A DNA stretch of 64,000 nt from Corynebacterium poyangense (GTDB taxonomy: Bacteria > Actinomycetota > Actinomycetes > Mycobacteriales > Mycobacteriaceae). The notes beneath the pieces are model-generated. The model made no database searches. It was not told the origin of the DNA and worked only from the letters and a program-made list of their open reading frames with translations. Where the stretch lies: positions 1,116,001 through 1,180,000 of the forward strand of contig NZ_CP046884.1 of the NCBI RefSeq assembly GCF_014522205.1, in the 5' to 3' direction. Positions 13,870-23,012 of this stretch are shown here, one piece after another. The number at the start of each line of letters is the position of its first letter. Position 1 is the first letter of the stretch. The position numbers and the translations under genes are program-made.

Positions 13870-14096
13870 CATGATGTGTCCCCAAGAACTGCATAGCCCT
13901 AAGCGAAACTAGGCACGCTGGACCTTAGGCCCCTTCCGGGTCATGCGGACGCGATGAGAGGGAACACCGACCTCCGCCGCTTGATACTTCCGCCTCAACC
14001 ACGACGTGCAACTTCAAGGCGAAGAGTTTCTACTTCAGTGGTTTCGTGGTTCGGTTTCCCGCTTGCTTTTGTAGGACGGAAAGCAAGCGGGTTTTC
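13870..14096 (+). ncRNA. Candidate structured non-coding RNA ending in an intrinsic terminator
   Basis: No protein is encoded, yet several nested helices can be drawn on the plus strand: CCTAAG (13898-13903) with CTTAGG (13924-13929), GAGG with CCTC near 13960-13975, and an 8-bp stem AACCACGA (13997-14004) with TCGTGGTT (14044-14051). Immediately after comes a strong terminator hairpin. This is the layout of an independent small RNA or the 3' end of a long transcript. I do not recognise the family: it lacks the landmarks of tmRNA, SRP RNA, RNase P RNA and common riboswitches. A C-rich CCCCTTCC at 13930-13937 is complementary to Shine-Dalgarno-like sequence. The 5' end is a guess. Confidence 0.45.
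14058..14096 (+). terminator. Strong intrinsic terminator
   Basis: CCCGCTTGCTTT (14058-14069) and AAAGCAAGCGGG (14080-14091) make a perfect 12-bp stem with a 10-base loop, followed by TTTTC. It closes the candidate ncRNA or the thi operon transcript. The A-run before the stem is too short for clear function on the minus strand. Confidence 0.92.
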
Positions 14097-14189
14097 TTAT
14101 GTGAACATCACCAACTGGGGGAAGTCCCTCTGAGGAGGCAAAATTCTAAGAATTCGAGGGAAGTCGGTCACCGATAATCTACCGTACAT

Positions 14190-14906
14190 CTAGAGAGATT
14201 CGGAAAGCTTTTCTGCTGCAGCCACTAGTTCCTTCCTCCACTTTCGCCCAGGATGAGGCTTTAATCTATCGGCGGGTCCAGAAATTGACAGCACGGCAAT
14301 AAAGAGCCCATTGCTGTTGAAAACAGGGGCAGACAAGCTGGCCAAACCGACTTCGCGTTCAGATACCGATTCTGACCAGCCTTGGCGTCGAACTTCCTCA
14401 AGGTCTTCAGCGGTGAAGCGCGCTTGTGGGAGAATAGCTTCCGCTAACCCGGGGGCAGAATAGGCGAGAAAGATTTTCGCGGCAGAGCCAGCGGTTAGCG
14501 CCATGCGAGAACCCACCGGCACGGTGTTTTGTAAACCTACCGGAGGTTCTTGAGCGGCGATGCAGGTCCGGGTGGTTCCGGTGAGTTGATAGAGCTGGAC
14601 AGACTCCTGAGTAAGGTCCATCAATCCTGCCATTACGGGTGTGGCAGCATCGATGAGCTGGTCTTTACCGCCGACGCTTAAGGAGGATAAAGCCGGACCA
14701 ACAGACCATCGTCCGTCATTTGTGCGGCTTAATAGGCGATGCACCTCCAGGGCGGTGGCTAGGCGGTGAGCGGTGGCGCGCGGCAGGTCGGTAGCTTCGC
14801 AAAGTTCTGCAAGTGAGCGTGGTTGTGCGGCAACGGCAGTCATGATTGACGCCGCTCGGTCTAACACCTTGATGCCCGAGTTGGCAGATACGCTATACTG
14901 TCCCAT
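14190..14906 (-). CDS. ltbR: IclR-family regulator, LtbR-like (leucine biosynthesis)
   Basis: A 238-residue IclR-type regulator with an N-terminal winged helix (SLAELCEATDLPRATAHRLA, about residues 31-50) and a C-terminal effector domain (GSRMALTAGSAAKIFLAYS and on). It is divergent from leuC, the arrangement of LtbR in C. glutamicum, which represses leuB, leuCD and tryptophan genes. A TAGTAT hexamer ends six bases before the ATG and there is no Shine-Dalgarno, so the mRNA is probably leaderless. The 88-base intergenic region is the expected operator site. Function is assigned by family and synteny. Confidence 0.88.
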   Translation of the reverse strand: MGQYSVSANSGIKVLDRAASIMTAVAAQPRSLAELCEATDLPRATAHRLATALEVHRLLSRTNDGRWSVGPALSSLSVGGKDQLIDAATPVMAGLMDLTQESVQLYQLTGTTRTCIAAQEPPVGLQNTVPVGSRMALTAGSAAKIFLAYSAPGLAEAILPQARFTAEDLEEVRRQGWSESVSEREVGLASLSAPVFNSNGLFIAVLSISGPADRLKPHPGRKWRKELVAAAEKLSESL

Positions 14907-14918
14907 ATAACGATACTA
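14907..14918 (-). promoter_or_regulatory. Leaderless promoter of ltbR
   Basis: On the minus strand TAGTAT is followed by six bases and then ATG, placing the expected transcription start on the start codon. Confidence 0.55.
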
Positions 14919-14994
14919 ACATTCCATATTGTGAGAATCCATCTTTTCAGCCCGGGGGATTCTCCAATAAGCACGAAAAGAGGTGACTCAACCC

Positions 14995-16419
14995 GTGTCC
15001 GATAGTGAAAAACTAACCTTGGCCGAGAAAGTCTGGCGAGACCATGTGGTGAGTAAAGGGAACAACGGCGAACCTGATCTTATCTACATTGATCTTCAGC
15101 TCCTTCATGAGGTTACCTCTCCTCAGGCTTTTGACGGTCTAAGGATGGCGGGGCGTAAAATGCGGCATCCCGAACTCCACTTAGCAACAGAGGACCATAA
15201 CGTCCCGACTGAGGGGATTATCGACGGTCATCTCCGAGAAATCGGCGACCCAACGTCCCGAACCCAAGTAGAAACGTTAAGAAAAAACTGTGCTGAATTC
15301 GGGGTCCGACTTCATCCCATGGGTGATGTCAAGCAGGGTATTGTCCATACGGTTGGTCCACAATTAGGAGCCACCCAGCCAGGCATGACTATCGTATGTG
15401 GCGACTCCCACACCTCTACTCATGGAGCTTTTGGCGCTATCGCCATGGGTATCGGTACCTCCGAAGTAGAACACGTCATGGCCACCCAGACATTATCTCT
15501 CAAACCATTTAAAACAATGGCCATCGAGGTGAGTGGAGAACTTGGCGAAGGGGTAAGCGCAAAAGACGTTATTTTAGCGATCATCGCCAAAATAGGGACC
15601 GGTGGTGGGCAAGGGTACATTATCGAATATCGGGGAGAAGTAATTTCCAAACTCAGCATGGAAGCCCGCATGACAATATGCAATATGTCTATTGAAGCTG
15701 GTGCGCGGGCTGGAATGATTGCTCCCGATGACACTACTTTTGATTATCTTCAGGGCAGGGAGTTTGCACCCACCGGAGAACAATGGGATCAGGCGGTAGC
15801 TTACTGGCGAACCTTAGCTACCGATGATGGAGCTGAATTTGACAAGGTTATTCACATTGATGGCTCTGCTTTGACTCCCTACGTTACGTGGGGAACCAAC
15901 CCAGGGCAGGGGCTCCCATTGAGTGAATCAGTTCCAGATCCAGAGTCTTTTACCAACGATAATGACAAGGCAGCCGCGGAAAAAGCCTTGCGCTATATGG
16001 ACCTGACCCCCGGAACTCCACTGCGAGACATCTCCATCGATACGGTTTTCTTAGGTTCGTGTACTAATGCTCGGATTGAAGATCTTCGTGCTGCTGCTGC
16101 GGTGGTCAAAGGACGGACAATAGCGTCGGGCACCCGAATGCTGGTAGTTCCGTCATCGACCATGGTGAAGCAACAAGCCGAGGCAGAAGGATTAGACAAG
16201 ATTTTCCGGGAGTTTGGGGCTGAGTGGCGCACTGCTGGTTGCTCCATGTGCCTAGGAATGAATCCAGATCAACTGGCCCCTGGAGAGCGTTCTGCATCAA
16301 CCTCAAATCGCAACTTTGAGGGCCGTCAAGGGCCAGGTGGACGCACTCACTTGGTGTCCCCGGAAGTTGCAGCAGCCACAGCAGTGGCAGGGCATTTAGC
16401 GAGCCCGGCTGACCTGTAA
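14995..16419 (+). CDS. leuC: 3-isopropylmalate dehydratase large subunit
   Basis: A 474-residue aconitase-family subunit that with LeuD isomerises 2-isopropylmalate to 3-isopropylmalate in leucine synthesis. The iron-sulfur ligands are in [13 protein letters not shown] and [18 protein letters not shown] and [14 protein letters not shown] are family signatures, and the protein closely follows C. glutamicum LeuC. I chose GTG 14995, with AGAGGTG nine bases upstream; the in-frame GTG at 14983 is part of that SD. leuD follows after 15 bases, and the divergent ltbR probably represses both. Confidence 0.95.
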   Translation: MSDSEKLTLAEKVWRDHVVSKGNNGEPDLIYIDLQLLHEVTSPQAFDGLRMAGRKMRHPELHLATEDHNVPTEGIIDGHLREIGDPTSRTQVETLRKNCAEFGVRLHPMGDVKQGIVHTVGPQLGATQPGMTIVCGDSHTSTHGAFGAIAMGIGTSEVEHVMATQTLSLKPFKTMAIEVSGELGEGVSAKDVILAIIAKIGTGGGQGYIIEYRGEVISKLSMEARMTICNMSIEAGARAGMIAPDDTTFDYLQGREFAPTGEQWDQAVAYWRTLATDDGAEFDKVIHIDGSALTPYVTWGTNPGQGLPLSESVPDPESFTNDNDKAAAEKALRYMDLTPGTPLRDISIDTVFLGSCTNARIEDLRAAAAVVKGRTIASGTRMLVVPSSTMVKQQAEAEGLDKIFREFGAEWRTAGCSMCLGMNPDQLAPGERSASTSNRNFEGRQGPGGRTHLVSPEVAAATAVAGHLASPADL

Positions 16420-16434
16420 GGAGTCTTAGTTACC

Positions 16435-17028
16435 ATGGAAAAATTTACTATTCACACCGGCGTGGGCGTCCCGCTGATGCGCTCCAATGTTGACACAGAT
16501 CAAATTATTCCAGCGGTCTACTTAAAGCGAGTAAGCCGCAGCGGCTTTGAGGATGGTCTTTTTTCTCACTGGCGAAAAAATGACCCAGATTTTGTGTTAA
16601 ACACTGAAGCCTATCGACACGGTTCAGTTCTGGTAGCCGGGCCGGATTTCGGAACGGGTTCTTCCCGTGAACATGCGGTATGGGCCCTCATGGATTATGG
16701 GTTCCGGGTAGTATTTTCGTCCCGCTTCGCCGATATTTTCCGCGGCAACGCCGGAAAAGCAGGTTTACTAGCTGCAGTGATGGATCAATCTGATATCGAG
16801 CTTCTTTGGAAGCAACTGGAACAAGAACCAGGCTTGGACATCACCGTTAACCTCAATGAACGCACCGCCACTGCGGGTGAAAATATTTATCGTTTTGAGG
16901 TGGATGATTATACCCAGTGGCGACTTATGGAGGGCCTCGATGACATTGGTTTAACTCTTCGGCAAGAAGATAAGATCGCCCAATTCGAGGCCGCGCGGCC
17001 GCAGTTCAAGCCCGTCATCACTGCCTAA
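16435..17028 (+). CDS. leuD: 3-isopropylmalate dehydratase small subunit
   Basis: A 197-residue swivel-domain partner of LeuC. Signatures include [17 protein letters not shown] near the start and the [17 protein letters not shown] loop near residue 65. An AAGGAG lies 11 bases before the ATG. It is co-transcribed with leuC and ends 25 bases from the convergent hydrolase gene, with no clear terminator between them. Confidence 0.96.
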   Translation: MEKFTIHTGVGVPLMRSNVDTDQIIPAVYLKRVSRSGFEDGLFSHWRKNDPDFVLNTEAYRHGSVLVAGPDFGTGSSREHAVWALMDYGFRVVFSSRFADIFRGNAGKAGLLAAVMDQSDIELLWKQLEQEPGLDITVNLNERTATAGENIYRFEVDDYTQWRLMEGLDDIGLTLRQEDKIAQFEAARPQFKPVITA

Positions 17029-17053
17029 GGTGGGGCTTTCACCTGGGGGCTGA

Positions 17054-18064
17054 TTATTTCACCGGGAGCGGGCTAGCCAGGTAGTCCGCTCCGGTGAGTT
17101 CTCCATTGTGGAAACTGAGTACCCACACCGAGGCTTTTTTGGCTTTGATTTCTTCTTCTAGAGGTAATCGTCCTTGTGCCGCCAGCCAGGCGATCATATC
17201 GGGAATAATTAAACCTTGTGCCACCACGACGGAGACGCCTCCTTGAGCAATCACCTCAGTAAAACGCGCCTGGGCGCCAGTCATGTGGTGAAGCCAACCT
17301 TCATCTCCGAACAATTCATCAACCTCGACGTCTACACCTATCTCTTTCGCCAGCGGGGCGGCAGTAGCTTGGCACCGGTTAGGTAACGCAGAATAAATGG
17401 CGGTGGGCTGAAAGGGCCGCAACATTGATACCAGAGCCTCGGCTTGGCGCTGTCCTTTTTTATCCAGTGGCCGCAGGTTGTCATCTCCATCCCAATTCCG
17501 CCGCTGAAATGCGTGAGCATGGCGAACATAAAGGATCCGGCTGTGAGCAGGTAATTGGAACCGTTTCGCCGCCTTATCCAGAACATGAGCGTCAATATCA
17601 TAGGAGAGAAGTGACCGCGCCTCCGGAATCGGCAGCCACTTGATGTCGTCGACTTCATTATTTGGGGTGAAAGATCCGCCAGTTACTTCAGCAGTCCAGT
17701 AGTACACCACTTTGGTGCGCTGCCCCACCGGATAGTGAACTCGTCCCAGGAGTTTCCCCAAGCAAACGCTATATCCAGTTTCTTCGGCAATTTCTCGGGC
17801 AGCGGTTTGAGCCAGGGATTCTCCAGAATCCACCTTCCCCTTGGCTAGTGACCAGTCGTCATAATGAGGCCGATGGATGACCGCGACCTTGATGCTTTCT
17901 GGTTGTTCAAGGTTTCCTCGCCACAACACCGCTCCGGCTGCCAAAGTGGTGCGCGGAAACTCCTTATGCGGTCGAGAGGGAATAGTTTGATACCGCCCTT
18001 TGATCTCAATGTCACCAGCTTGATCTTTATCATTTTCGTGCGGGTGTTTCGCCATGAAACTCAC
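17054..18064 (-). CDS. mutT1: MutT1-type NUDIX hydrolase fused to a histidine phosphatase domain
   Basis: A 336-residue two-domain protein. The NUDIX domain (about residues 35-165) has a complete Nudix box, GKVDSGES to REIAEETGY. The second domain (from about 175) begins with the RHG-type motif LYVRHAHA and is a SixA/phosphoglycerate-mutase-like phosphatase. The architecture matches mycobacterial MutT1, which degrades 8-oxo-dGTP and diadenosine polyphosphates. Start is GTG 18064 (GGAG six bases upstream) or ATG 18055. It is divergent from gpsA and convergent with leuD. Confidence 0.85.
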   Translation of the reverse strand: MSFMAKHPHENDKDQAGDIEIKGRYQTIPSRPHKEFPRTTLAAGAVLWRGNLEQPESIKVAVIHRPHYDDWSLAKGKVDSGESLAQTAAREIAEETGYSVCLGKLLGRVHYPVGQRTKVVYYWTAEVTGGSFTPNNEVDDIKWLPIPEARSLLSYDIDAHVLDKAAKRFQLPAHSRILYVRHAHAFQRRNWDGDDNLRPLDKKGQRQAEALVSMLRPFQPTAIYSALPNRCQATAAPLAKEIGVDVEVDELFGDEGWLHHMTGAQARFTEVIAQGGVSVVVAQGLIIPDMIAWLAAQGRLPLEEEIKAKKASVWVLSFHNGELTGADYLASPLPVK

Positions 18065-18189
18065 ATCCTTCTCCGGGCTGGATTGTATTGATATCTATTA
18101 TCTTCGCCTATGCCCACAAATCCCGCACCCTTAACCCGTAGAATGCGAAACAGCACTGCTTGTGAAGAAGATTTTTTGCAGGAGGAAAA

Positions 18190-19188
18190 ATGGTTAATGT
18201 CTCGGTGATGGGTGCAGGGTCGTGGGGGACGACTTTGGCAAAGGTTTTTGCCGACGCCGGAAATAGCGTCACGCTGTGGGCACGACGTCCTCAGCTAGCT
18301 CAAACATTAAAAACCGAGCACCGCAATAATGACTATTTACCAGATATCCTGTTGCCTTCTTCACTTCATGCCACCGCTGATGCCGCTGAGGCGTTAACCG
18401 GCGCCGATATTGTTGTTCCTGCTGTTCCGTCCCAGACGATGCGTGACAACCTATCTGCTTGGCGCGACTATATCTCCGAGGACGCTAGTTTGCTGAGTAT
18501 TTCCAAGGGGGTGGAAAAGGGAACTTTTCTTCGGATGAGTGAAGTTATTGCTGAGGTGAGCGGAGCTTCCAAAGACCGTATAGCCGTTCTTTCAGGTCCG
18601 AACTTGGCGAAAGAAATTGCCCAAGAACAACCGGCGGCCACCGTCATTGCGTGTCGAGATGAAAACCGCGCCAAATTTATTCAGGCAGCCTGTGCCACCC
18701 CGTATCTGCGGCCCTACACCAACACCGATGTCGTGGGGTGTGAGCTGGGAGGAGCTTGCAAAAACGTCATTGCCTTGGCCTGTGGCGTGGCCTCCGGAAA
18801 GGGTCTAGGAAATAACACCACCGCGTCGTTAATCACGAGGGGCCTTGCTGAAATCACACGTCTTGGTGTGGCTTTGGGCGCTCAATCTCGGACTTTTGCC
18901 GGATTAGCCGGATTAGGTGATCTGGTGGCGACGTGTTCATCAACCTTATCCAGAAATCGCACTTTCGGCGCTCGGCTCGGCGAAGGAGCCAGCCTAGAAG
19001 AAGCAAAGGAAGCAACCCACGGTCAAGTAGCGGAGGGAGTTATCTCATCGGCCTCAATCTCCGAGCTTGCTCAGCGTCATGATGTAGAAATGCCTATCAC
19101 TCAGGCTGTTTATGCGGTATGTCACCACGGTTTAAGTGTTGATCAGATGGTTACTGAGCTCATGGGGCGCTCAAAGAAATCAGAATGA
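18190..19188 (+). CDS. gpsA: Glycerol-3-phosphate dehydrogenase [NAD(P)+]
   Basis: A 332-residue enzyme reducing dihydroxyacetone phosphate to glycerol-3-phosphate for phospholipid synthesis. The Rossmann motif [19 protein letters not shown] is at the very N-terminus. Others are [11 protein letters not shown], the catalytic-lysine segment [16 protein letters not shown] and [16 protein letters not shown] lies six bases before the ATG. A TAGAAT hexamer at 18139-18144 is a likely -10. ddl follows closely but has its own promoter-like hexamer. Confidence 0.96.
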   Translation: MVNVSVMGAGSWGTTLAKVFADAGNSVTLWARRPQLAQTLKTEHRNNDYLPDILLPSSLHATADAAEALTGADIVVPAVPSQTMRDNLSAWRDYISEDASLLSISKGVEKGTFLRMSEVIAEVSGASKDRIAVLSGPNLAKEIAQEQPAATVIACRDENRAKFIQAACATPYLRPYTNTDVVGCELGGACKNVIALACGVASGKGLGNNTTASLITRGLAEITRLGVALGAQSRTFAGLAGLGDLVATCSSTLSRNRTFGARLGEGASLEEAKEATHGQVAEGVISSASISELAQRHDVEMPITQAVYAVCHHGLSVDQMVTELMGRSKKSE

Positions 19189-19199
19189 GTAAGAACAGC

Positions 19200-19213
19200 T
19201 AGACTTGCTAGCC
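19200..19213 (+). promoter_or_regulatory. Leaderless-type promoter of ddl
   Basis: TAGACT at 19200-19205 ends eight bases before the ATG and no Shine-Dalgarno is visible. Confidence 0.45.
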
Positions 19214-20302
19214 ATGAGTGATTCCTCGCAGCGCACAAAGGTTGCCATCGTTTATGGTGGCCGTAGTTCTGAGCACAACATTTCCTGTGTTTCGGCCGGG
19301 GCTATTATGTCTCACCTGGATTCCTCCCGCTTTGAGGTGATTCCAGTGGGGATTACTCAATCCGGGCGCTGGGTTCAGGGGGAGTCAGATCCCGAGCGGC
19401 TCCGCACCAATGACCGAGTTCTCCCCGAAGTTGATCCCGCCTCTCCGGAAATCACCTTATCCTTGAACCCGGAACGTCGTGGAGAATTCAGTTATGTCTC
19501 CGACGGTTCCCGTTATGCTCAAGTTGATGTCATCTTCCCGGTGCTCCATGGTCCTTTCGGTGAAGACGGGACTATCCAAGGATTATTTGAGCTTTCCGGG
19601 TTGCCATATGTGGGGCCTGGGGTTTTAGCTTCAGCATGTGGAATGGATAAAGAGTTCACCAAAAAAATCATGCGAGAAGCCGGCATTCCGACTTGCCGGG
19701 ACATCGTCGTCGATCCTCGGACCCCACTTCGCGCAGAAGATAAGGAAACTCTCGGCCTACCAGTTTTCGTCAAACCGGCTCGCGGTGGTTCATCGATAGG
19801 GGTGTCGAAGGTCGATTCTTGGGACAACATTGATGAGGCCATTGCAAAGGCATCCCGCTATGATGCGAAAGTCCTCGTTGAAGCTGAGCTCGTGGGTGAT
19901 GAAGTCGAGGTCGGAGTTCTTCAGTACCCGGACGGCGAGCTGAAAGTCTCAGTCCCCGCGAAACTGAATAACACCGAAGATTCAGCGGAAGGTTTCTACG
20001 GGTTTGAAACAAAATACCTCGATGATGTGGTGTCTCCGACAATTCCAGCCCCATATCCGCAAGAAACTCTAGAAGAGCTACAGCGTTTAGCACTCAAGGC
20101 CTATCAGGCGATTAGTGCTAAGGGCCTAGCCAGGATCGATTTCTTTCTCACCCCTCAAGGGCCCATCCTCAACGAGGTGAATACTCTCCCCGGTTTTACC
20201 CCCATTTCTATGTACCCCCAGGTTTTTCAGGCCAGCGGAGTTACCTACCAGGAACTTCTGAGTGTCTTGATCGACGAAGCTTTAGCCCGGTCGAGAAACT
20301 AG
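19214..20302 (+). CDS. ddl: D-alanine--D-alanine ligase
   Basis: A 362-residue ATP-grasp ligase making the D-Ala-D-Ala dipeptide of peptidoglycan. Visible are VAIVYGGRSSEHNISCVSAG at the N-terminus, the VLHGPFGEDGTIQG substrate loop, the glycine-rich PARGGSSIGVSKV and the metal-binding end LNEVNTLPGFTPISMYPQ. ATG 19214 gives the normal family length; a TTG nine bases upstream has no support. It follows gpsA by 25 bases. The gpsA-ddl pairing is conserved in actinobacteria. Confidence 0.96.
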   Translation: MSDSSQRTKVAIVYGGRSSEHNISCVSAGAIMSHLDSSRFEVIPVGITQSGRWVQGESDPERLRTNDRVLPEVDPASPEITLSLNPERRGEFSYVSDGSRYAQVDVIFPVLHGPFGEDGTIQGLFELSGLPYVGPGVLASACGMDKEFTKKIMREAGIPTCRDIVVDPRTPLRAEDKETLGLPVFVKPARGGSSIGVSKVDSWDNIDEAIAKASRYDAKVLVEAELVGDEVEVGVLQYPDGELKVSVPAKLNNTEDSAEGFYGFETKYLDDVVSPTIPAPYPQETLEELQRLALKAYQAISAKGLARIDFFLTPQGPILNEVNTLPGFTPISMYPQVFQASGVTYQELLSVLIDEALARSRN

Positions 20303-20333
20303 CCTCCCGTTCGGGCGGGGAGATCCCTAGCTC

Positions 20334-21305
20334 CTAGCGGCTGCCATTACTTGCCGTATGGTTGTCGATAGCTTCTCCCAGCTCAACCGAGGCGTTAGCA
20401 GCCACATCTTCTGGCATACTGACCGCGATGTAGACGTCTCGGCCCAAGGCATACCAAGTGCCAGCGGTTTGTCCAGGGGATACCTCAGTATCTACAAACC
20501 ATGGGGTGTTGTTTACTTGTTGGAGCTGAACCCCAGGATGGTAATTCTTGGGTTCTTCTGTGCCACACCTGAGCACCACTGGTTCTAAACCTGGGGCAGT
20601 CCACGCGGCGTCGGTCGTATCCTCTAGGCCGGTATCAGTCACTGGGACTCGTCGATAGCCTCGATCACCCCCCAGCGTTTCAGGAAGATTCTTCAGCAAA
20701 TCAGCGCATTGCTGCGAGACACCGGGCACCCTAGGAAGATCACTCAACGGGGCAGGATTAGGCTGCGACTTCTTCTCGGGCAGCTGCGAAACAGCGTTAG
20801 CGATGTCATCGGGCGGGGTATCGGCATCCGAGTCAGGTGCAGAAGCATCTTCGAGAGTCAGTGCTACCACGACAGATCGGTTGAGGGAATAAAAAGTGCG
20901 CATGGTAGATCCCGGGGTGGTGTCATTAACCATCAGCCACTGCGTGCCGCCAGATTCTGCTGGCGATGACAAGGTGGTGTATTGGGCGGGAAGGTCCACC
21001 CCGCACCTTAGACTCACAGCTCGTTGACCCAACTTGCCCCATACTGCAGCTCCTTGGGGAACCGGATCTGCTATTTCAGCGCGAGGATGTCCGTCGACCT
21101 TGTCTGGAAGTCGGGTTAGTAAGGAACGGCAATCTTCCGAATCCGACTGGGGAGCAGGCACGACAGACATCCCGATGGGTCGGTTTAATTCTTTTTGAAA
21201 GAGCAATCGTCCTGCACAAAGAACCCCAATTACGAAACTCAACGCAATAGCCAAAGCAATATAGACCAGGGTGCGGTTAAATGGGGACGGAGACTCAGCA
21301 CGCAT
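20334..21305 (-). CDS. Membrane-anchored DUF3515 protein with the domain duplicated
   Basis: A 323-residue protein with one N-terminal membrane helix (about residues 11-32) and an extracytoplasmic part holding two copies of the same domain. Copy 1 runs from DCRSLLTRLPDKV to RSVVVALTL. Copy 2 runs from QCADLLKNLPETL to RDVYIAVSM. Each has a leading Cys, an LRCG Cys, a W-hydrophobic-V strand and a T-x-Y-x-L-x-R strand. DUF3515 proteins of actinobacteria are usually single copy and under about 200 residues; function is unknown. It lies on the minus strand between ddl and thiL, its usual place in corynebacteria. Confidence 0.72.
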   Translation of the reverse strand: MRAESPSPFNRTLVYIALAIALSFVIGVLCAGRLLFQKELNRPIGMSVVPAPQSDSEDCRSLLTRLPDKVDGHPRAEIADPVPQGAAVWGKLGQRAVSLRCGVDLPAQYTTLSSPAESGGTQWLMVNDTTPGSTMRTFYSLNRSVVVALTLEDASAPDSDADTPPDDIANAVSQLPEKKSQPNPAPLSDLPRVPGVSQQCADLLKNLPETLGGDRGYRRVPVTDTGLEDTTDAAWTAPGLEPVVLRCGTEEPKNYHPGVQLQQVNNTPWFVDTEVSPGQTAGTWYALGRDVYIAVSMPEDVAANASVELGEAIDNHTASNGSR

Positions 21306-21350
21306 GATCTTTAGTGTATCCCGTGGCTTTGGTGGGAAAAGGGAGGACCC

Positions 21351-22310
21351 GTGAGCAAACAGATCAGGGACTTAACTATTAGTGATATCGGTGAGCGTAG
21401 AAGTATCGCCGAGATCCTGAAGATAGCTCCATCCCCACTCAATGGTGATGATGCTGCTGTTTTAGCTCATGCTTCTCCAAATTCTCGGGTGGTTGTTACC
21501 ACGGACATGCTGATTGAGAATCGGCATTTTCGTCTTGATTGGTCTACCCCAGATCAAATTGGCCACAAAGCAATAGTTCAGAATTTTGCTGATATTCAAG
21601 CGATGGGTGCCCGCCCGATAGCCGCCTTGCTCGGTTTGGCGGCTCCTCCAGACACCCCGGTAAGTACGCTCCAAGGAATCGCCCGAGGGGTGGCCCTGCA
21701 GGTGGCAGATTATTCAGCGGAGTTGGTAGGAGGAGACCTAAGTTCTAGCGATAATTTAGTGATTTCCGTGACAGCCATCGGGCATTTAGGGGGTAATCTT
21801 CCGGAGCTTCGTCTTGATGGAGCACGTCCGGGCCAAAAGGTAGTTGCCTGCGGAAAGATCGGAGACAGTGCGGCTGGGTTAGCGCTCTTAGAACGTTATG
21901 GCCGAAATTTTCCGCGAAGATTTGCTGATTTGGTGGCTGCGCATCGGACCCCCACCTTGGTGCCGGGGAGAGGAATGATTGCCCGCTCCACCGGAGCTAC
22001 TGCAATGACAGATAACTCCGATGGTTTAATTCAAGACCTAGGGTTAATGGCTCGACGCTCCCAAGTGCACATTGATCTTGACCCCGAGGCGATAGCCCCA
22101 AGCCCATTAATGCGCGAAGCTGCTGACCTGCTTGATGTAGATCCGTGGCAGTGGGTGCTCAGCGGGGGAGAAGACCATACCTTGCTGGCCACTACTTCCT
22201 TTGATGCCCCCAGTGGTTTTCGAGTAATAGGTGAAACAACCCGAGGTTCTGGAACCATGAGTGTGGGGGGCCAACCCCCGGCTTATCAGAAGGGCTGGGT
22301 AAGTTTCTAA
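21351..22310 (+). CDS. thiL: Thiamine-monophosphate kinase
   Basis: A 319-residue AIR-synthase-related kinase that phosphorylates thiamine monophosphate to thiamine pyrophosphate. Motifs are [23 protein letters not shown], the metal site [10 protein letters not shown] and [12 protein letters not shown]. Start is GTG 21351 with GGGAGG four bases upstream. This final thiamine step is intact even though thiE is broken in this window, and thiL is needed for TPP if thiamine phosphate is made. ung follows after five bases. Confidence 0.94.
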   Translation: MSKQIRDLTISDIGERRSIAEILKIAPSPLNGDDAAVLAHASPNSRVVVTTDMLIENRHFRLDWSTPDQIGHKAIVQNFADIQAMGARPIAALLGLAAPPDTPVSTLQGIARGVALQVADYSAELVGGDLSSSDNLVISVTAIGHLGGNLPELRLDGARPGQKVVACGKIGDSAAGLALLERYGRNFPRRFADLVAAHRTPTLVPGRGMIARSTGATAMTDNSDGLIQDLGLMARRSQVHIDLDPEAIAPSPLMREAADLLDVDPWQWVLSGGEDHTLLATTSFDAPSGFRVIGETTRGSGTMSVGGQPPAYQKGWVSF

Positions 22311-22315
22311 TAATC

Positions 22316-22984
22316 ATGACTGATCATCTTCCTGTTCACCCCACCTGGCAACCAGTACTAGAACCGGTTGCCGAAAAAATCCATCAGCTCGGGGACTTTC
22401 TGCGAGCTGAACAGCGATCCGGTCGTGGCTTCCTTCCGGCGGGCCACGACGTTCTTAAAGCATTCCATTATCCATTCGATGACGTTAAAGTGCTTATTGT
22501 CGGCCAGGATCCCTATCCCACTCCAGGACATGCTATGGGTCTGAGTTTTTCTACCCAGCCAGGAGTTAGGCCCCTGCCCAAAAGCCTCATTAATATCTTC
22601 AAAGAATTATCAGATGACCTCGGCGTTCCTCAGCCCCAGGATGGAGATCTGAGACCGTGGTCACAGCAGGGAGTAGCGTTATTCAATCGGGTCTTAAGCG
22701 TTCAGCCTCGCAAGGCGGCAAGTCATCGAGGACGCGGCTGGGAAGACGTCACTGAGTGCGCTATCCGTGCTTTGGCTCAGCGTGGGACCCCATTCGTCGC
22801 AATTCTCTGGGGTAGAGATGCTCAGAACACCCAAGCGTTCTTGGGGGATACTCCGTGCTTATGCTCTCCGCACCCTTCTCCGTTATCAGCACACCGTGGG
22901 TTTTTTGGGTCCCGCCCCTTTAGCTCAGCCAACCGGATTTTGATGCAACAAGGTGCTGAACCCATAGACTGGCGTCTGCCCTGA
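22316..22984 (+). CDS. ung: Uracil-DNA glycosylase
   Basis: A 222-residue family-1 enzyme that removes uracil from DNA. The water-activating loop [18 protein letters not shown] and the DNA-intercalation loop [14 protein letters not shown] are both complete. The start lies five bases after the thiL stop with no clear Shine-Dalgarno, so translation may depend on thiL. Confidence 0.97.
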   Translation: MTDHLPVHPTWQPVLEPVAEKIHQLGDFLRAEQRSGRGFLPAGHDVLKAFHYPFDDVKVLIVGQDPYPTPGHAMGLSFSTQPGVRPLPKSLINIFKELSDDLGVPQPQDGDLRPWSQQGVALFNRVLSVQPRKAASHRGRGWEDVTECAIRALAQRGTPFVAILWGRDAQNTQAFLGDTPCLCSPHPSPLSAHRGFFGSRPFSSANRILMQQGAEPIDWRLP

Positions 22985-23012
22985 CCCTTCTGCCAAGGAC
23001 CAATACACGATT

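Noticed and set aside
13870..14096. The candidate ncRNA as tmRNA, SRP RNA or RNase P RNA
   Set aside because: None of their landmark sequences are present: no tRNA-like ends, no GGTCAGG-type SRP loop and no GAGGAAAGTCC of RNase P.
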